A stretch of 54,173 nucleotides of DNA from Phycisphaerae bacterium (GTDB lineage Bacteria > Planctomycetota > Phycisphaerae > UBA1845 > Fen-1342). Position numbers and translations under genes: made by a program. The stretch spans positions 1 through 54,173 of the forward strand of contig JANQNU010000066.1 in assembly GCA_028279405.1 (NCBI GenBank), in the 5' to 3' direction. The notes under the pieces are model-generated. The model did not search any database. It was not told the origin of the DNA and saw nothing but the letters and a program-made list of their open reading frames with translations. Positions 17,393-24,061 of the stretch are shown here, piece after piece; the first letter of the stretch is position 1, and the number at the start of each line of letters is the position of its first letter.

Positions 17393-18400
17393 ATGCGGCC
17401 CAAGTCGTTGAAAGCGTTTACGTTGATCGAATTGCTCGTCGTGGTGGCGATCATCGCGCTATTGATTGCCATTCTGCTGCCCAGTCTGGGGCGTGCACGT
17501 CAGCAGGCGAAACTCGTATCGTGCCTATCGAACTGTCGTTCGATGGCCCAGGGTGTGATGATCTACATCGCCGGCGAGAAGGACCTTCTGCCGGGCCCCT
17601 GCCATCCGGCGCTCTACAAATGGCGCAGCGTCGACATCCTCCAGAACAACGAGATTCAGAGCTGGGGCTACGAGGATGCCGTCTACCAGCAGGGTCGCTT
17701 CCTCACCTCGTTCTTGAAGAAGGTGTTTAACGACGGAACCTCCTTAAAGGACAGCACGACCGATCAGATCGCAACATGCCCGTCATTGGATACGATCAAC
17801 CCCGACTCCAACTTCGTTGAAGCGGCGCAGGCCGGCGGCAACGATGTTTTTCCGACGCACTATGCGTTGAACGACTTTTCGGACGAGAGTTCGGATCAGG
17901 CGGGTGGCGCGTTCGGCAACCCGCGGACTACGGATCCGAAGTATTACTTCGGCTTCAGCTGCCCGAGTCGCACCGACCCGACCTGCCAGGCGCTTCAGGG
18001 ACGCAACCCGCCCAAGCCGCACTCCAAGATCAGGCGCGCTTCGGAAGAGTGGATGATCGCTGACGCGTGGTATCGCGCTCGCGGCACGCCGTTCCCGGGG
18101 TACCAGCAGGAGGGACCGTATCAGTCCGAGTGGTCTGGTGAGGTATTGCCGAACTTCGCACCGCATATGGCCGAACGTCGGTCGTATTCGTTCCAGGACT
18201 CTTCCTCGCGTGACCGCCAATCGTCGGATATTCGCACGGCACGCGCCGATGGCCGTACCGCGACCGCGTTCATGGACGGTCACGCCGAAGGCGTTCGCTC
18301 GCGGATTCTCCGGTCGGGCAACGGCTTCGAGATCCTGTACGGTTTCCCCGGCACCGTGAACCCGGAGCAGCCGCACCCGGGTCAGGGCTATTGGGAGTAG
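17393..18400 (+). CDS. Type II secretion/type IV pseudopilin-like protein (prepilin N-methylation motif)
   Basis: The N-terminus is a class III prepilin signal: a short basic leader MRPKSLKA, then [20 protein letters not shown] with Glu at position +5 and a hydrophobic helix. The residue before the cleavage site is Ala, not the usual Gly, as is common in planctomycete relatives. [20 protein letters not shown] continues the helix as in DUF1559-type proteins. The body ends with a segment ([13 protein letters not shown]) matching the H-X9-DG-like C-terminus of planctomycete paralogues. I start at the ATG at 17393 because AGGAAG precedes it and the leader fits; a frame from 17336 would bury the signal. 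It is followed by a strong terminator. Many such proteins exist per genome, so a specific role cannot be given. Confidence 0.85.
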   Translation: MRPKSLKAFTLIELLVVVAIIALLIAILLPSLGRARQQAKLVSCLSNCRSMAQGVMIYIAGEKDLLPGPCHPALYKWRSVDILQNNEIQSWGYEDAVYQQGRFLTSFLKKVFNDGTSLKDSTTDQIATCPSLDTINPDSNFVEAAQAGGNDVFPTHYALNDFSDESSDQAGGAFGNPRTTDPKYYFGFSCPSRTDPTCQALQGRNPPKPHSKIRRASEEWMIADAWYRARGTPFPGYQQEGPYQSEWSGEVLPNFAPHMAERRSYSFQDSSSRDRQSSDIRTARADGRTATAFMDGHAEGVRSRILRSGNGFEILYGFPGTVNPEQPHPGQGYWE

Positions 18401-18430
18401 ACCGGCAAGGTATCTCCATCAGTGGAATCG

Positions 18431-18467
18431 AAGGGTCCGCAGGCTGAAGCCTGGGGACCCTTTTTCT
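18431..18467 (+). terminator. Rho-independent terminator of the pseudopilin-like gene
   Basis: AAGGGTCC-G-CAGGC, a TGAA loop, then GCCTG-G-GGACCCTT form a 13-bp stem broken by one G-G mismatch, followed at once by TTTTCTT. It ends 4 bases before the stop codon of the convergent branching-enzyme gene. The T tract is only on the plus side, so it acts for the pseudopilin gene. Confidence 0.9.
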
Positions 18468-18471
18468 TGGG

Positions 18472-20514
18472 TTACGCCGGTGCCAGCACCTGGACCGAAC
18501 GGGCGGGCAGGTAGACCTGCACGCTTTGCTCGTAGGGGTTTGAGGGCGTGTCCTGCCAGGGGTACTTTTGCCCGTCCTCGACGATGGCGTGTCCGCCGAA
18601 CCAGATGTCGTCCGAGTTGAGCACGATGCGGTAGTCGCGCCGGTCGGGTACGCCGACGCGCAAGCCTGGGTATGACTCGCGCGGGTGGAAGTTGAACACG
18701 AGCACGAGATCTCCGCGTCGAAACGCGAGCAGCTTGCGACCATCATCGTCCATGATCCAGTCCATCGTCGACGTCTGCAGCAAATCGAACTGCTCGTCCA
18801 GTGCGAGCATCGCTCGGTCGAACGACGCGAGGTCGCGGTAGCGCAGCAGTGGGTTGTCGACCAGCGACCATTGGCGTCGAGCGTAGTGGAACGACTCGTT
18901 GTTTCCCTCGCGTGGGAAGTCGACCCATTCGGGATGTCCGAACTCGTTTCCGATGAAGTTGAGGTATCCTTCGCCGCCGGCTGCGAAGGTCGCGAGTCGA
19001 ATGAGCTTGTGCAGGGCGCAGCCGCGTTCGATGACCGGGTTGGCGTTCCCCTTCCCCATGTGCCGGTACATCTCGGCATCCATCAGCCAGAACGCGATCG
19101 TCTTGTCGCCGACGAGCGACTGGTCGTGCGACTCGACATATGCGATGTGCTTTTCGCCGGGTCGACGATTGGTCAGCGTACCCCAGAGGGCGCCCATCTC
19201 CCACGCTTCGTCGCGGACCTTCGACACCGTTCGGGTCCAGTAGTCGGGCAGTCCCATCGCGAGCCGATAGTCGAAGCCGATTCCTCCCTCCGCGACCGGC
19301 CGCGCAAGGCCGACCATGCCCGACACATCCTCGGCGATCGTGATCGCTTCCGGACGCAGCTCGTGGATCAGTTCGTTGGCCAGTTGAAGGTACGTGATCG
19401 CATCCTCATCGAGACCGTCTCGCAAATAGCTGTCGTAAGAACCGAACGTCACTCCGAGGCCATGGTGTTGGTACATCATGCTGGTAATGCCGTCGAAGCG
19501 GAACCCGTCGAAGCGAAACTCCTCCAGCCAATAGCGGCAATTGCTGAGCAGGAACCGTAACACCTCGCGCTTGCTGTAATCGAAGACCTTCGAGTCCCAG
19601 GCGGGGTGGTCGCCCCGCGGCGGCGCGTGGAAGTACTGGTGGTCGGTGCCGTCGAATCCGTTGAGTCCGTCGAAGATGTTCTTGACACTGTGGCTGTGAA
19701 CGAGGTCCATCAACACGATCAGCCCCATGCGATGGGCTTCGTCGATCAGGTACTTCAGCTCCTCCGGCGTCCCGAACCGCGACGACGGCGCGAAGAAGTT
19801 GCTCACGTGATAGCCGAACGACGCATAGTAGGGATGCTCGGCCACGGCCATCAGCTGCAGTGCGTTGTAGCCGGCGTTCCGAATCCGCGGCAGGATGCTC
19901 TGGGCGAACTCGCGGTACGTACCGATGCGGTGTTCCTCGAGCGCCATCCCCACGTGGGCCTCGTAGACTCGTAGCCCGCGCTCGAGCCGTGGTGTCTCGT
20001 GCTGCCACGCGTATGGGGTAGGCGGGCGCCAGTACTCGCCGGTAAACGCCTGGGTGGCGGGTTCATAGTAGGCGCGATTGACGTACGCGGGGATCCGATC
20101 GACCGCACCACTCGTCCCGACGACGTGGACCTTGATACGACCGTGATGCAGGAACCGCTGGCCGTAGTCGCGATCCGGCAGGAAAACGGACCACACGCCC
20201 CACTCATCGCGAGCGAGTGCGGTTGCATCGCGTTGCCAGTCATTGAAATCGCCGATGAGCGAAAGCGCCTGTGCACCGGGCGCCCACTCGCGATACCAGA
20301 CGCCTTCCTGCCCGTCATGCCGGCCGCGATTGAACCCGAAGATGTGGTGTCCGTCGGCAAAGTCCGCCAGCGAGCCGTGCTGGGCGACAATCTCGTCCCG
20401 CAGGCGACAAAATCGCGCATACCGCGCCCGCAGCGCGTCGGCATAGGGCTCGAGCCAGCGGTCGAGCGCGATTATCGCGGTGCCGTCGGCGGGTTGCGGA
20501 TCGTCGCGCTGCAC
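18472..20514 (-). CDS. glgB: 1,4-alpha-glucan branching enzyme, GH13 subfamily 8 (eukaryote-type)
   Basis: This forms alpha-1,6 branches in glycogen in the cytoplasm. A CBM48-like N-terminal domain (about 50-150, with VWYREWAPGAQALSLIGDFNDW) precedes the GH13 barrel. Catalytic segments are FRFDGFRFDGITSMMYQHHG with the nucleophile Asp at about 341, ITIAEDVSGM with the acid/base Glu at about 395, and VESHDQ with the transition-state Asp near 463. The phrase TSMMYQHHG and the layout match the eukaryotic-type (GBE1-like) branching enzymes, which some Bacteroidota and Planctomycetota possess, and not the classical bacterial GlgB. It starts at a GTG with AGGAGG six bases upstream and follows the DUF1579 gene by 9 bases, so the pair is one operon. 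No other glycogen gene is in the window. Confidence 0.93.
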   Translation of the reverse strand: MQRDDPQPADGTAIIALDRWLEPYADALRARYARFCRLRDEIVAQHGSLADFADGHHIFGFNRGRHDGQEGVWYREWAPGAQALSLIGDFNDWQRDATALARDEWGVWSVFLPDRDYGQRFLHHGRIKVHVVGTSGAVDRIPAYVNRAYYEPATQAFTGEYWRPPTPYAWQHETPRLERGLRVYEAHVGMALEEHRIGTYREFAQSILPRIRNAGYNALQLMAVAEHPYYASFGYHVSNFFAPSSRFGTPEELKYLIDEAHRMGLIVLMDLVHSHSVKNIFDGLNGFDGTDHQYFHAPPRGDHPAWDSKVFDYSKREVLRFLLSNCRYWLEEFRFDGFRFDGITSMMYQHHGLGVTFGSYDSYLRDGLDEDAITYLQLANELIHELRPEAITIAEDVSGMVGLARPVAEGGIGFDYRLAMGLPDYWTRTVSKVRDEAWEMGALWGTLTNRRPGEKHIAYVESHDQSLVGDKTIAFWLMDAEMYRHMGKGNANPVIERGCALHKLIRLATFAAGGEGYLNFIGNEFGHPEWVDFPREGNNESFHYARRQWSLVDNPLLRYRDLASFDRAMLALDEQFDLLQTSTMDWIMDDDGRKLLAFRRGDLVLVFNFHPRESYPGLRVGVPDRRDYRIVLNSDDIWFGGHAIVEDGQKYPWQDTPSNPYEQSVQVYLPARSVQVLAPA

Positions 20515-20523
20515 GCCGACCTC

Positions 20524-20991
20524 CTAATCGCCGATACGGCTGTAGGTGCCTTCCATCAACGGTTTCAGTTGGCCGTCGCCCATCGTGAGTTGCATTTCGA
20601 AGTGATAGCGGTCGGGTGCGAGGAGCTCGAACACGACGCGATGGACGCCTTGCGGACTCTCATAGGTCATCGGGAGCCGGTCGGCTTCGAACTCGCCGTA
20701 GTAGGTGTGCGGCGGATAGCCCATCGAGTCGACCCACACGAGCGAGTAGCACTCGCGCGTCCGATCCCAGGTAAAGATGCCCAGGCCACGAAACGTGGTC
20801 TCGCCCTGCTTGGTTTGCTGGTAGTCCTGGACGACGGCAAAGCCGTCTAATGCGACACGGTTGTTGACGTGGCCCGTTGCCGTCCCGCCCTCCGGGTCCC
20901 ATGGCGATGGGTACATTTTCTCCTCGCCGCGCCATATCCCGGCGATGCGTTCGAGTTTGCGGTGGTGCTCCGTCGGCTGCGGCATGTCCAT
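20524..20991 (-). CDS. DUF1579 family protein
   Basis: This 155-residue protein has the DUF1579 pattern: an N-terminal helix with PTEHHRKLERIAGIWRGEE, then a beta-rich fold with VNNRVALDGFAVVQDY, GLGIFTWDRTRECYSLVWVDS and a C-terminal FELLAPDRYHFEMQL. The function of the family is not established; the fold suggests a lipocalin-like or small-ligand-binding barrel. I start at the ATG at 20991, which has GGAGGAG upstream, and not at 21063. It is the first gene of a two-gene operon with the branching enzyme, with a TATACT -10 box about 30 bases upstream. A link to glycogen metabolism is inferred only from this pairing. Confidence 0.82.
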   Translation of the reverse strand: MDMPQPTEHHRKLERIAGIWRGEEKMYPSPWDPEGGTATGHVNNRVALDGFAVVQDYQQTKQGETTFRGLGIFTWDRTRECYSLVWVDSMGYPPHTYYGEFEADRLPMTYESPQGVHRVVFELLAPDRYHFEMQLTMGDGQLKPLMEGTYSRIGD

Positions 20992-21021
20992 GAACAACTC
21001 CTCCGTATCAGACCACGGACG

Positions 21022-21027
21022 AGTATA
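21022..21027 (-). promoter_or_regulatory. Probable -10 element of the DUF1579-glgB operon
   Basis: TATACT reads on the minus strand at 21027-21022, leaving a leader of about 24 bases that contains GGAGGAG before the ATG. No clear -35 box is seen 16-18 bases further upstream, as also at 9368 and 23444. Confidence 0.5.
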
Positions 21028-21066
21028 CGCGGACAACCACCGGAGCGGCACCTCGATAAACAATGA

Positions 21067-21087
21067 CGGGCGCCGTACTGGCGCCCG
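21067..21087 (-). terminator. Hairpin downstream of the small dockerin gene, possible terminator
   Basis: CGGGCGCC-GTACT-GGCGCCCG is an 8-bp perfect stem with a 5-base loop, 62 bases past the minus-strand stop at 21150. Only a weak T-rich run (ATTGTTTAT) follows on the minus strand, so termination is plausible but not certain. Confidence 0.5.
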
Positions 21088-21149
21088 CCGTGTGCCTCGA
21101 AGCTCCCACTTTCAAAGCGCTGTTCAGCCGCGCGCCCGCCGGACCGGGG

Positions 21150-21608
21150 TCAGCCGCCGGTCAGCAGGTCGACGAAGCAGTTGATGTCTCCAACAGTGAG
21201 CGTGCCGTCTCCGGTGCAGTCGCCGTTGAGCAGGTCGCAATCCGGGAAGATCGCCGCATAGGCCGCGGGGTCCGTGAGCGCCAGAACGAACGGATTGATA
21301 TCGCCGACGCTGAGCGCGCCGTCGCAGTTCATGTCGCCGATCAGGCCGCCGAACGTGTCGGCCGCCCAGAAACCGCCGACAAGCGACCACCCGCCACCAA
21401 CCAGCGGTGTCGACGCATCCGGCTGGCCGATCGTTCCGATCAGTTCGTAGGTTCCACCGACAACGACGGCGCCGCCGCCGTCAATCGTGTGCCAGGGGAT
21501 CTCGAAGCCCTGACCGGCACGGGCTGCCGTCGCCATCGCGAGGACGCCAATCGTCAGCAACGTCCACAACCGGCTCGTCGCTGGCTTGTCGGCACTGATG
21601 CGTTTCAT
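21150..21608 (-). CDS. Small secreted protein with two dockerin type I-like repeats
   Basis: This 152-residue protein opens with a signal peptide (LLTIGVLAMATAARAG). The N-terminal half (IPWHTIDGGGAVVVGGTYELIGTIGQPD, split by VGGGWSLVGGFWA) is a motif widespread in planctomycete secreted proteins. The C-terminal half holds two calcium-binding-loop repeats: GDMNCDGALSVGDINPFVLAL and GDCTGDGTLTVGDINCFVDLL, with the D-x-N/D-x-D-G-x-x-x-x-x-D pattern of dockerin type I. Cysteines near both loops may form a disulfide. It ends in a short GG tail with no membrane anchor. It lies 116 bases downstream of the S74 tail-fibre-like gene on the same strand. No cohesin is visible, so the partner of the dockerin-like part is unknown. 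Confidence 0.82.
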   Translation of the reverse strand: MKRISADKPATSRLWTLLTIGVLAMATAARAGQGFEIPWHTIDGGGAVVVGGTYELIGTIGQPDASTPLVGGGWSLVGGFWAADTFGGLIGDMNCDGALSVGDINPFVLALTDPAAYAAIFPDCDLLNGDCTGDGTLTVGDINCFVDLLTGG

Positions 21609-21723
21609 TTCTGACTCCCTCTTTGGGTCTATTGGTTATGGATACGGGTTCCGATCGTCGAATCGCAGTCGGACGACCGCGGCACCCCACCCCGACGATG
21701 GGGCACCGACGATGGTCGCACGA

Positions 21724-23295
21724 CTAGTTGGCGGATTCGCGAAGCATCGATTCGATCCGATCGAGCCGCGATTGCAGCGCGTCGTTCGCCGCCTGCAGCT
21801 CGGCGACCTGGCTGTCCTTCTCGGATCGCACCTGCTTGAGGGCCTGGACGAGCAACGGCGTGATCCGAGCGTAGTCGACGGCCAGGTAGCCCTCGTTGTC
21901 CTGTTGCACGAGTTCGGGGGCGATCTTGCGAACCTCTTGTGCGATCAGGCCCAACTGTCGATCGTCGGTGAACTTTCGATCGGGGAACGCTTCGCGCTTC
22001 CAGTCGTAGCGCACGGGGCGCAGCTTCTCGACCAGGCTCAGGGCGTCGCCGACCGGCTCGACCTTGGTCTTGAACCGCTGGTCCGAGCAGAGCAGCACGC
22101 CGCAGGAAGCCAGCATGTTGCCGCTGGCCTGGATGTTGCCGATGACATGCAGGGCCTGGCTGGGCGACGCGGTACCGATGCCGACGCGGCCGTTGGTGTG
22201 CACGCGCATCCGCTCGGTGAAGCCGCCGCTGCCGTCGTCGTGCCCGATCTCGAACGACCCACGGATGCCGGCGGTCGCCTGCACGCGGCCCCCGACGGCC
22301 ATGCCGAAGCCATAGAAGCCGTTCGGCGCCGGGCTTTGCCAGAAGGCGATCTTGGGTTCGTCGCGGTTGCGGAAGGTCAACGGGGCGCTGGCGCTGGTGG
22401 TGTTGATACCGACGTTTCCGTTGGCGGCAATCGTCATGCGCCGGGCGCCGTTGCTGTAGAACTCCAATGCGTCGTTGCTGGTCGTGTCGAAACCGGCTCC
22501 GAGGCCCGAGTTGATGCTGTTCATGGAGAATATGCCGAAGTCGTTCCCGACCGCGATATGACCGCCGACGACGTCGAGCTTGGAGTTGGTGATGACCGAT
22601 CCGGGGTTCACCGTGCCAATGCCGACCTTGTTGTTGTTCTGGAGCGTCATGGTGACGGCGCTGCCGCCGGCACTGGTTCCGTGTCCGATCAGCAGCTTGC
22701 CGGCGCCCTCGCTGTTCGCCGACCCGGTTGAGATCATGCGCCAGAACCGGCCGCCGGGCGATGCGTTGCCCAGGTTGAGCCAGGTACCGATCGTCGACGC
22801 AGACCGGAACATGGCCGTCAGTGCCGAGAGCGAGTCCGTTCCGGTGGTCTCCGCGTGAAACAGGTGACTGGGCGCGGCGGTGCCGATACCGACCTTGCCA
22901 CTGTCGTCGACATTCAATCCGCGCGTGTTCAGGGCAAAGGGCGTCGCCGTCAGGCGCTGCCGAGCCGAGAGCGGCGTGTCGTCGACGAGGACCTCCAGCC
23001 AGCGGTCGTCGTTCGCCGTATGCGGGGTCGTTCCGAAATCCAGCTCGACGGTGAACAGGCCGTCAACAACCTCGACGACGGCGAATGCCAGCGTCGGCCC
23101 CTGCTGCACGCCGCCGACCGGAGCGTCCCATAGCGAAAACTCCATCGCGACGTCGCCGTCGAATGCGGCTCCGTCGTTCATCAGGCGGCCCTGGTAGGTA
23201 ATGGCCGTCCCGCCCGCGACCGCCAACGAACTGCCGACGAGTGCGACCAAGATCGCGAAGACGGTGCAATACCTTGTAGTGTGTAACGATCTCAT
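21724..23295 (-). CDS. Secreted tail-fibre-like protein with S74 intramolecular chaperone domain
   Basis: A signal peptide (FAILVALVGSSLAVAGG) precedes an N-terminal domain with TYQGRLMNDGAAFDGDVAMEF and ending RQRLTATPFAL. The middle part has repeated VGIGT segments typical of trimeric beta-rich fibres. The C-terminus is a Peptidase S74 domain: CSDQRFKTKVEPV carries the S-D-x-R-x-K self-cleavage motif, followed by LRPVRYDWK, LGLIAQEVRKIAPELV and YARITPLLVQALK, then a coiled coil (about 490-523). In phage tailspikes this domain folds the trimer and then cuts itself off. At 523 residues it is complete. It has no virion neighbours and is divergent from an ECF sigma factor/kinase pair, so I read it as a cell-surface fibre, possibly controlled by that pair. 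Its N-terminal domain is shared with the protein at 32854-35016. Confidence 0.85.
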   Translation of the reverse strand: MRSLHTTRYCTVFAILVALVGSSLAVAGGTAITYQGRLMNDGAAFDGDVAMEFSLWDAPVGGVQQGPTLAFAVVEVVDGLFTVELDFGTTPHTANDDRWLEVLVDDTPLSARQRLTATPFALNTRGLNVDDSGKVGIGTAAPSHLFHAETTGTDSLSALTAMFRSASTIGTWLNLGNASPGGRFWRMISTGSANSEGAGKLLIGHGTSAGGSAVTMTLQNNNKVGIGTVNPGSVITNSKLDVVGGHIAVGNDFGIFSMNSINSGLGAGFDTTSNDALEFYSNGARRMTIAANGNVGINTTSASAPLTFRNRDEPKIAFWQSPAPNGFYGFGMAVGGRVQATAGIRGSFEIGHDDGSGGFTERMRVHTNGRVGIGTASPSQALHVIGNIQASGNMLASCGVLLCSDQRFKTKVEPVGDALSLVEKLRPVRYDWKREAFPDRKFTDDRQLGLIAQEVRKIAPELVQQDNEGYLAVDYARITPLLVQALKQVRSEKDSQVAELQAANDALQSRLDRIESMLRESAN

Positions 23296-23443
23296 GGACT
23301 ACTCTCCGATGCGAAGTGGCTAAGCGTCGAGATTATTCGGACCCGACGAGTCCGTTGCCGACACCCTCGGCACCTTCCCCAACGGAACGCGCTCGACGGA
23401 GGCGCAAAAGAAATCCGTCGAGCGGGCCAAATCGCCGATTCGC

Positions 23444-23449
23444 TATACT
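23444..23449 (+). promoter_or_regulatory. Probable -10 element of the ECF sigma/kinase operon
   Basis: TATACT lies 33 bases before the sigma-factor ATG at 23483, with GAGG before the start codon. No clear -35 box is visible at normal spacing. The 187-base region 23296-23482 separates this operon from the divergent fibre gene and otherwise holds no gene. Confidence 0.5.
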
Positions 23450-23482
23450 GTTGTAGGCTTTCGAGCTCGATGAGGATGGCAG

Positions 23483-24061
23483 ATGTCGGGTCAGTCCGAG
23501 ACGGCGGTTTCGCAACTTCTGGCGGCGTGGAACGAGGGCGACGATTCCGCGCCAGAACGCCTTATCCCTTTGGTGTATGAGGAGTTACGCGCATTGGCCG
23601 GCGTCCTGTTCCGGGACCAGCCACGGGGGCAAACGCTGCAGCCCACGGCACTGGTCCACGAGGCGTACCTACGACTGGCGGCCCAGACGACGCCTTCCTG
23701 GAACAATCGTCAGCACTTTCTACGAGTGGCGGCGAAGGCCATGCGACACCTGCTCACCGACGCCGCCCGTCGTCGACGAGCCTTGAAGCGCGGCGGCGAC
23801 AACGTCCAACTGACCCTCGACTCGGACCCGACGGCCGACACATCCTGCCTAACGGACGTACTCGCGTTGGATGACGCGATCTCGAAGCTCGCCGCCCTCG
23901 ATCCGCGCCAGGGTCAAATCGTCGAGCTGCGTTTTCTAGGCGGGCTGTCTGTTGACGAAACAGCGGAGATCCTGGGCGTCTCCCCCCGAACCGTGGAGCT
24001 GGACAGCCGACTGGCGCGCGCGTGGCTACAACGTGAACTGCGCGGAAAGGACAACGAGTGA
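23483..24061 (+). CDS. ECF-type RNA polymerase sigma factor (TIGR02999/Sigma70_ECF family)
   Basis: This 192-residue sigma factor directs RNA polymerase to a small regulon. Region 2 includes LIPLVYEELRALAGVLFRDQ and the family phrase TLQPTALVHEAYLRLAAQ; region 4 includes LAALDPRQGQIVELRFLGGL and VDETAEILGVSPRTVELDS as the helix-turn-helix. The ATG at 23483 has GAGG upstream. Its stop overlaps the kinase ATG (TGATG), so the two are coupled. No anti-sigma gene of classical form is adjacent; in Planctomycetota, ECF factors of this family are often linked to Ser/Thr kinases, which presumably control them. The divergent fibre gene is a plausible target, which is inferred. Confidence 0.92.
   Translation: MSGQSETAVSQLLAAWNEGDDSAPERLIPLVYEELRALAGVLFRDQPRGQTLQPTALVHEAYLRLAAQTTPSWNNRQHFLRVAAKAMRHLLTDAARRRRALKRGGDNVQLTLDSDPTADTSCLTDVLALDDAISKLAALDPRQGQIVELRFLGGLSVDETAEILGVSPRTVELDSRLARAWLQRELRGKDNE

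Noticed and set aside
21724-23295. S74 domain protein considered as part of a prophage
   Set aside because: It has a signal peptide and no neighbouring capsid, tail, portal, integrase or lysis genes; a paralogue with a different end occurs in a similar setting.
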